From a virus, in the IMG/VR virus record IMGVR_UViG_3300028030_000002, positions 1 through 43,217 of that record: a stretch of DNA of 43,217 nucleotides. One strand, written 5' to 3'. This document shows, piece by piece, positions 39,250-43,217 of the stretch; position 1 is the first letter of the stretch, and each line of letters opens with the position of its first letter. The notes beneath the pieces are model-generated. The model saw only the letters and a program-made list of their open reading frames with translations. It was not told the DNA's origin and did not search any database. The translations under genes and the position numbers were made by a program.

Positions 39250-40577
39250 AGCCTTACGATTATCAAGAGGAGCTAGCTAGAGAAGCTCTCAAGATAATTA
39301 AGAGTTATGGGTTAGTTTATCTAGGTATGGAGGAGCGAACTGGAAAAACTCTTACAGCTATTCGTTTGGTGGAACTCTCCAAAGCTAATAGATGCTTAAT
39401 TCTTACAAAGAAAAGGGCTCTTATGGGCGAAAATGAGAAGACTTTTGAAAATGCTACTAAAGGGTGGGCTGGCACTTTAAATGCTTATATCGGCGGTTTT
39501 GATGGTGATAGAACGTGGAATAAAGGTGATAAATTTTATACTCTAGTACATTATCAAGGACTGTACAAACAGTACAAAAAAGAGAAGCGTATAAAAGGTA
39601 AGCTGGAAAAGTTTACTACGCAGGAGCTAAAATCTGAGTTTAAAGACGCTAAATTTGATGTAGTAATACTTGATGAGAGCCACGCATTTTTAAGTGCGTA
39701 TCCTAAGCTAGGTGTAATAGCTAAATTAACACAGCAGATAACTTATGATAAACCTATTATTTTATCTTCTGCTACACCTAATGCTCAGAGTTATGCACAG
39801 CTATTTCACCAGTTTAATATGAGTAAGTACAGCCCATTTGATAGCTTCCCTAACTTTTATAAATGGTTTAATAAGTATGGAATACCTGAAGTAGTATATA
39901 CTGGACACGGGCAAGCTATTAAATACGATAAAGTAAAAGATGAAGTTTGGCAGATGGTTAAGCATCTATTCATTACTAAAACTAGAAAAGAATTAGGGTT
40001 TAAACACGAGCCAGAAGACATTATACATTGGGTAAAATTAAGTGAAGACACTTTAAATTTATATGATGAATGCGAAGCTACTGAGATGCTAGAAGTGGAT
40101 GGTGAAGAAGTGCCACTTGATAGCTCTATGAAGTTGCGTACTACTCTACATCAAATAGAAAGTGGTGTGTATAAAAAAGTTGATGGGTCAAGTGGATTAC
40201 TAAAGAATGCAGAAAAGATAGAAGCTATACTTAGAGATTTTGGAGATACTAAAGATTTAGTTATTATGTATCATTACCAAGCTGAACTTATCAAGCTACA
40301 AAAATACTTTAAAAATGCTTTACTACTGCAAGGTACTAGCTATGCTGAAGGTGTAGATTTAAGTGATTATCAACATCTAGTTATACTTAGTCAAGACTTT
40401 AGCACAGCAAAACATAGTCAAAGAAGAGCTAGACAAGCTAACAAAAATAGAAATAGTAGTATAAAGGTACACTTCTATTTAGTTAAAGGTGCTATTTCTG
40501 AGCAAGTTTATACAACCGTAAGCGTAAACAAAAAGAACTTTATAGATAAAATGTATCATAGGAGAAACAAACAATGA
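39246..40577 (+). CDS. SF2 DNA helicase
   Basis: ATG 39246 overlaps the preceding stop (ATGA); the frame opens slightly before at a GTG with no site. A 443-residue enzyme: Q-motif-like DYQEELAREA, motif I MEERTGKT (GKT 33-35), motif II VVILDESHAF, motif III ILSSATP, and motif VI SQRRARQANK. Size and layout fit phage SF2 helicases such as T4 UvsW or T5-like ones, used in replication restart. Confidence 0.88.
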   Translation: MKPYDYQEELAREALKIIKSYGLVYLGMEERTGKTLTAIRLVELSKANRCLILTKKRALMGENEKTFENATKGWAGTLNAYIGGFDGDRTWNKGDKFYTLVHYQGLYKQYKKEKRIKGKLEKFTTQELKSEFKDAKFDVVILDESHAFLSAYPKLGVIAKLTQQITYDKPIILSSATPNAQSYAQLFHQFNMSKYSPFDSFPNFYKWFNKYGIPEVVYTGHGQAIKYDKVKDEVWQMVKHLFITKTRKELGFKHEPEDIIHWVKLSEDTLNLYDECEATEMLEVDGEEVPLDSSMKLRTTLHQIESGVYKKVDGSSGLLKNAEKIEAILRDFGDTKDLVIMYHYQAELIKLQKYFKNALLLQGTSYAEGVDLSDYQHLVILSQDFSTAKHSQRRARQANKNRNSSIKVHFYLVKGAISEQVYTTVSVNKKNFIDKMYHRRNKQ

Positions 40578-40708
40578 CTATTATAGTAGAAATAAAGATG
40601 ATAGGTACTGAATACGTAGGTCTCTATTTAGGTAAAGAAGTGACAAGAAGTAAAAATATAGTTAAAGTAACTGAGAAGCTACACAAATATATTAAAGGAC
40701 AGAACTAA
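40574..40708 (+). CDS. Small protein between helicase and ligase
   Basis: A 44-residue frame read directly (MTIIVEIKMIGTEYVGLYLG at the start). ATGA overlap with the helicase stop, TAATG overlap with the ligase start, and AGGAG upstream support it. No family. Confidence 0.65.
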   Translation: MTIIVEIKMIGTEYVGLYLGKEVTRSKNIVKVTEKLHKYIKGQN

Positions 40709-41835
40709 TGATAAATATTATACATAAATTGAGAGCTACAAATTCAACAAAAGTAAAAGAAAGAATTTTAGAAGCTCACAAAAATGACAATGACTGGACT
40801 AACTATTTAATAGCTGTATATAATCCATATATTACCTATAACAAAACTGGCGATAAGAACAATGGAGAAGATGATTTACTTAACTTGAAACTATGTAGAA
40901 GTATTAGAGCAGGTGTCTCAGCTAAAACTATTAACAAAGTTTACGGCAAACAGATTATACCGCAGTTTGGTATGCAGAAAGCATTAGACTTTAAGAACTT
41001 TAAAAAGAAAGATAGGATTAATTTTCCTTGCGTAGCTTCTATCAAATATGATGGGTTTGGAACTGTGTGTGTAGTTGATGGTGATAAGCCTAAATTCTAT
41101 ACAAGTGGCGGACATCTGTTTGAGATGGAGAGTTCTATATTTGACAATATGGCTGAGGGAGCTTATATGTTTGAGCTACTAGGTAAAGGTGTTCAAGGTA
41201 AACTTGGAGATAGAGTTAAATGTGGAATACAAACAACTCTCAGAACTAATACAGCTAAAGGAGTTAAAAATACAGCTGAGTTTGATGTACGCATCTTTAA
41301 CTATGTGCCATTAGATGATTTCTATAAAGGAAAGACTGATAAACCTTTTGAAGATAGATGGTATGCTATGTTTGATGATAACTTAGACTTAGATTTTGAG
41401 CTGGCTGATGTTACAGCAGATGGTAAACTATGTAATAGTATGGATGAGCTAACTGACTTCTATTACGCTACTTTAAATGATGGATGGGAAGGAATTGTAG
41501 TTACTCAACTTGACCACAAGTGGCACAGTGATGGTAAACGTACAGCAGGATTATTTAAACGTAAAGGCAGACAGACTGCTGATTTACTTTGTACAGACTG
41601 GAAAGCAGGACAAGGTAAAAATCAATACAGGATAGGTAGCTTAAAACTTGAAGACAAAGAAGGAAGAGTAGTTTGGGTAGCACCTAGAACAGATGCCGAC
41701 AAAGAACGGGGAGCTTCATACTATTTAGATAACATCATAGAGATAGCTTATGAGCAGATACTTAAAGATGGAACATACGTACAGCCAGTTTTTATGACTG
41801 TAAGAACTGATAAAGCTAAAGGAGATTACCAATGA
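40708..41835 (+). CDS. ATP-dependent DNA ligase
   Basis: A 375-residue ligase. Motif I SIKYDGFGTV with the adenylated lysine K113, then motif III-like YMFELLGKG, motif IV GWEGIVV, and motif V TAGLFKRKGRQTADLLC. OB-fold C-terminal domain with KLEDKEGRVVWVAP. It should seal nicks during replication. AGGA before the ATG; the stop overlaps the next start. Confidence 0.92.
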   Translation: MINIIHKLRATNSTKVKERILEAHKNDNDWTNYLIAVYNPYITYNKTGDKNNGEDDLLNLKLCRSIRAGVSAKTINKVYGKQIIPQFGMQKALDFKNFKKKDRINFPCVASIKYDGFGTVCVVDGDKPKFYTSGGHLFEMESSIFDNMAEGAYMFELLGKGVQGKLGDRVKCGIQTTLRTNTAKGVKNTAEFDVRIFNYVPLDDFYKGKTDKPFEDRWYAMFDDNLDLDFELADVTADGKLCNSMDELTDFYYATLNDGWEGIVVTQLDHKWHSDGKRTAGLFKRKGRQTADLLCTDWKAGQGKNQYRIGSLKLEDKEGRVVWVAPRTDADKERGASYYLDNIIEIAYEQILKDGTYVQPVFMTVRTDKAKGDYQ

Positions 41836-42176
41836 TTGATGTAGCTATGATACTATTTACTATTATTAATATAGGTCTAGTATCATTATTTATCTACAAT
41901 AAACGTGATGAAGAAGACTACATTAGTGAAGCTAATCCACTTAGAGAGTACGATAAAATTAAAGAAGCTGTAGAGTATAAAATTCAAGAAACTGTAGAGG
42001 ATAAAATAGCTTCTTTACAGAGCCAATATAATATAAAAGCTACAGTTATTTTACTTGACACAGCCAGCTGGAAAATTGTTGTGGAAAATTCAAAAGATGA
42101 CAATTATTTAACTTCTTGGTTAGGATGCGTGTTAGCTTTAGTTGCTACAGATGAGATTTTTATAGAGGTAGCGTAA
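41832..42176 (+). CDS. Membrane-anchored protein, unknown A
   Basis: A 114-residue protein with one N-terminal membrane helix (MIDVAMILFTIINIGLVSLF) and a charged cytoplasmic or periplasmic part. It forms a pair with the next gene, which has a similar plan and a similar C-terminal part. Confidence 0.7.
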   Translation: MIDVAMILFTIINIGLVSLFIYNKRDEEDYISEANPLREYDKIKEAVEYKIQETVEDKIASLQSQYNIKATVILLDTASWKIVVENSKDDNYLTSWLGCVLALVATDEIFIEVA

Positions 42177-42508
42177 TGGGCTTCTCTATATTTATCTTTT
42201 TAGGTGGTGTAGCAGTCGGTTTACTTATAGTAGTTATTTTTTATGAAATGGCTAGACTTATAGATTTAGTGGGGTATAATACGGAAGATGAAATAAAAAC
42301 ACTTGAGGATGTTATAGAGTATGTAAGATACGAGCAGGACAGACTTAAAAACACATTTGGAAAAGGAGCTGAGTGGTTAATTATGGATAATAATAGCTTC
42401 TTTAAGATTTTATCTGCTACCCATACAGATAAAAATGGCACACTTACTTGTCTAGGCTTAAAGGTAGCCTTAGTAGGAAGTAAACAACAAATTATAGAGG
42501 TATTATAA
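42176..42508 (+). CDS. Membrane-anchored protein, unknown B
   Basis: A 110-residue protein with one strong N-terminal membrane helix (IFIFLGGVAVGLLIVVIFYE). Its last 50 residues match the preceding protein loosely: a strand with ATHTDKNGTL, then a closing LGLKVALVGSKQQIIEVL beside LGCVLALVATDEIFIEVA. The two probably arose by duplication. Confidence 0.7.
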   Translation: MGFSIFIFLGGVAVGLLIVVIFYEMARLIDLVGYNTEDEIKTLEDVIEYVRYEQDRLKNTFGKGAEWLIMDNNSFFKILSATHTDKNGTLTCLGLKVALVGSKQQIIEVL

Positions 42509-42627
42509 TGATAGAAAAATTTAGTAAATGGTTTGTGGCTACTCCTTTGCGTAGGGAGCTATTTGGTCTTATTGTTTCTTTAATAGCGATTACAGTTATT
42601 ATACTTTCAACTGAGGGACTACAATAA
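42508..42627 (+). CDS. Small single-span membrane protein
   Basis: A 39-residue frame read directly (MIEKFSKWFVATPLRRELFG then a membrane helix). TAATG overlap at both ends fits the gene chain. Confidence 0.65.
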   Translation: MIEKFSKWFVATPLRRELFGLIVSLIAITVIILSTEGLQ

Positions 42628-43124
42628 TGATTGATATTAACTCATTTTGCGATATTTATGAAGTTTCACATAATCTAGTTTATGTAACTAAGGGACAGAA
42701 ACCTAGCATAGCTAAATTTTTTCATAAAGTCAGCGAAAGAGAGATGTACATAGATGATAAAGCTATAGCTAGACGTAAAAATTTTGGGTTAAAAGTGATA
42801 AATATTTCACGTGATAACTACTATAAGCTAACTGAAGAACATACAGATACGCAAATAGCTAAAATTCTATCTCATTATTCTGGCAGTAGTGTAGCTAGCT
42901 GGAGAATGTTTTTGCGAATTGCCCTATTTAGTTTTAGCTACCAAGAACACTCTGTTTTACAGTATGAAATAACAGATAAAATGTGGCAATTTTTTAGGTA
43001 CTCTACGTTTTTAATTAGAGGGTTAGAGAGACAGCAAGCTCACAAAGAAAGAAGACTTAAATATCTGCATCCTAATAGAGATAACTATGAAGCTATCTAT
43101 AAAGAGAGAGGATGCTCCAGATAA
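42627..43124 (+). CDS. Early-region protein with possible HTH, unknown
   Basis: A 165-residue basic protein. Residues about 90-115 (HTDTQIAKILSHYSGSSVAS) look like a helix-turn-helix, suggesting DNA binding. It is the last complete plus-strand gene before the join; its final codons are repeated at 2-34. Confidence 0.6.
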   Translation: MIDINSFCDIYEVSHNLVYVTKGQKPSIAKFFHKVSEREMYIDDKAIARRKNFGLKVINISRDNYYKLTEEHTDTQIAKILSHYSGSSVASWRMFLRIALFSFSYQEHSVLQYEITDKMWQFFRYSTFLIRGLERQQAHKERRLKYLHPNRDNYEAIYKERGCSR

Positions 43125-43217
43125 TAAACCGCCAGTAAGAGGGATTGCGTAAAGCTCATCTTAACCCGACCGTGAAGACAGCTGAGGTAAGGAGGTCCTG
43201 TATTAATTATTTTTTTT
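43091..43217. repeat. Terminal overlap, right copy
   Basis: Identical to bases 1-127. In the circular map 43091 is base 1. Confidence 0.95.

Noticed and set aside
25690-43124. Phage RNA polymerase or integrase
   Set aside because: No long frame with the motifs of a single-subunit RNA polymerase, tyrosine recombinase or serine recombinase is present.
1-43217. tRNA genes
   Set aside because: I saw no T-loop (GTTCGANTC-type) with matching acceptor arms in the intergenic regions.

Overview
The window is a complete, circularly assembled genome of a tailed phage. The first 127 bases are repeated exactly as the last 127, so the unique sequence is 43,090 bp. The DNA is AT-rich (roughly two-thirds A+T by eye), densely coded and read from strong AAGGAG-type ribosome sites. 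The virion genes point to a podovirus: a P22-type portal, an N4-gp56-like major capsid protein, a nozzle-like tail protein, three likely internal/ejection proteins and no tape measure or sheath. I see no integrase, clear lysogeny repressor, tRNA, reverse transcriptase or phage RNA polymerase, so it looks lytic and dependent on host RNA polymerase. Good sigma70-type promoters support that. A lipoprotein with a lipobox, a T4-type lysozyme and a 3-TM holin suggest a Gram-negative host; the host cannot be named from the sequence.

Layout on the circle: (1) Minus-strand virion operon, 20978 down to 633: scaffold, major capsid, two related decoration-like proteins, a small protein, head-tail adaptor, a stand-alone fibre-anchor protein, collagen-like fibre, fibre chaperone, glycine-rich adhesin, second fibre, small tail protein, nozzle, small protein, GNAT-like protein, gp14-like internal protein, portal, two large ejection proteins, lipoprotein. 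(2) Plus-strand terminase pair, 21119-23424. (3) Minus-strand lysis cassette, 24718 down to 23426: holin, coiled-coil membrane protein, lysozyme. (4) A large, almost gene-free region, 24719-26731, with an AT-rich tract, three families of direct repeats and a run of strong inverted repeats; it holds only one small gene. It is the best candidate for the replication origin and for phage non-coding RNAs. (5) Plus-strand early and replication genes, 26732 through 43124 and across the join to 643: many small unknown proteins, then HTH protein, PrimPol-helicase, RecD/Dda-like helicase, a candidate ssDNA-binding protein, family A DNA polymerase, RecB/Cas4-like Fe-S nuclease, HTH regulator, dNTP pyrophosphohydrolase, SF2 helicase, DNA ligase, small membrane proteins and a VRR-NUC nuclease.

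How it works together: divergent sigma70-like promoters flank the repeat region. One (25633-25661) drives early genes; its opposite (24749-24777) drives lysis. A similar promoter (21012-21040) drives the virion operon. Inside the early region a recurring box, TTAAGCGGTA with exactly six bases to a TATAAT-like -10, precedes several gene groups and looks like a phage-specific (middle) promoter. Both points of convergent transcription (near 640 and 23420) carry perfect hairpins spanning both stop codons.

The most unusual features are the genome-wide excess of AGCT in coding and non-coding DNA, the structured RNA/origin region, a two-copy GGCACGAACGGCAC leader element, the phage promoter box, and an anchor domain shared by three tail genes.
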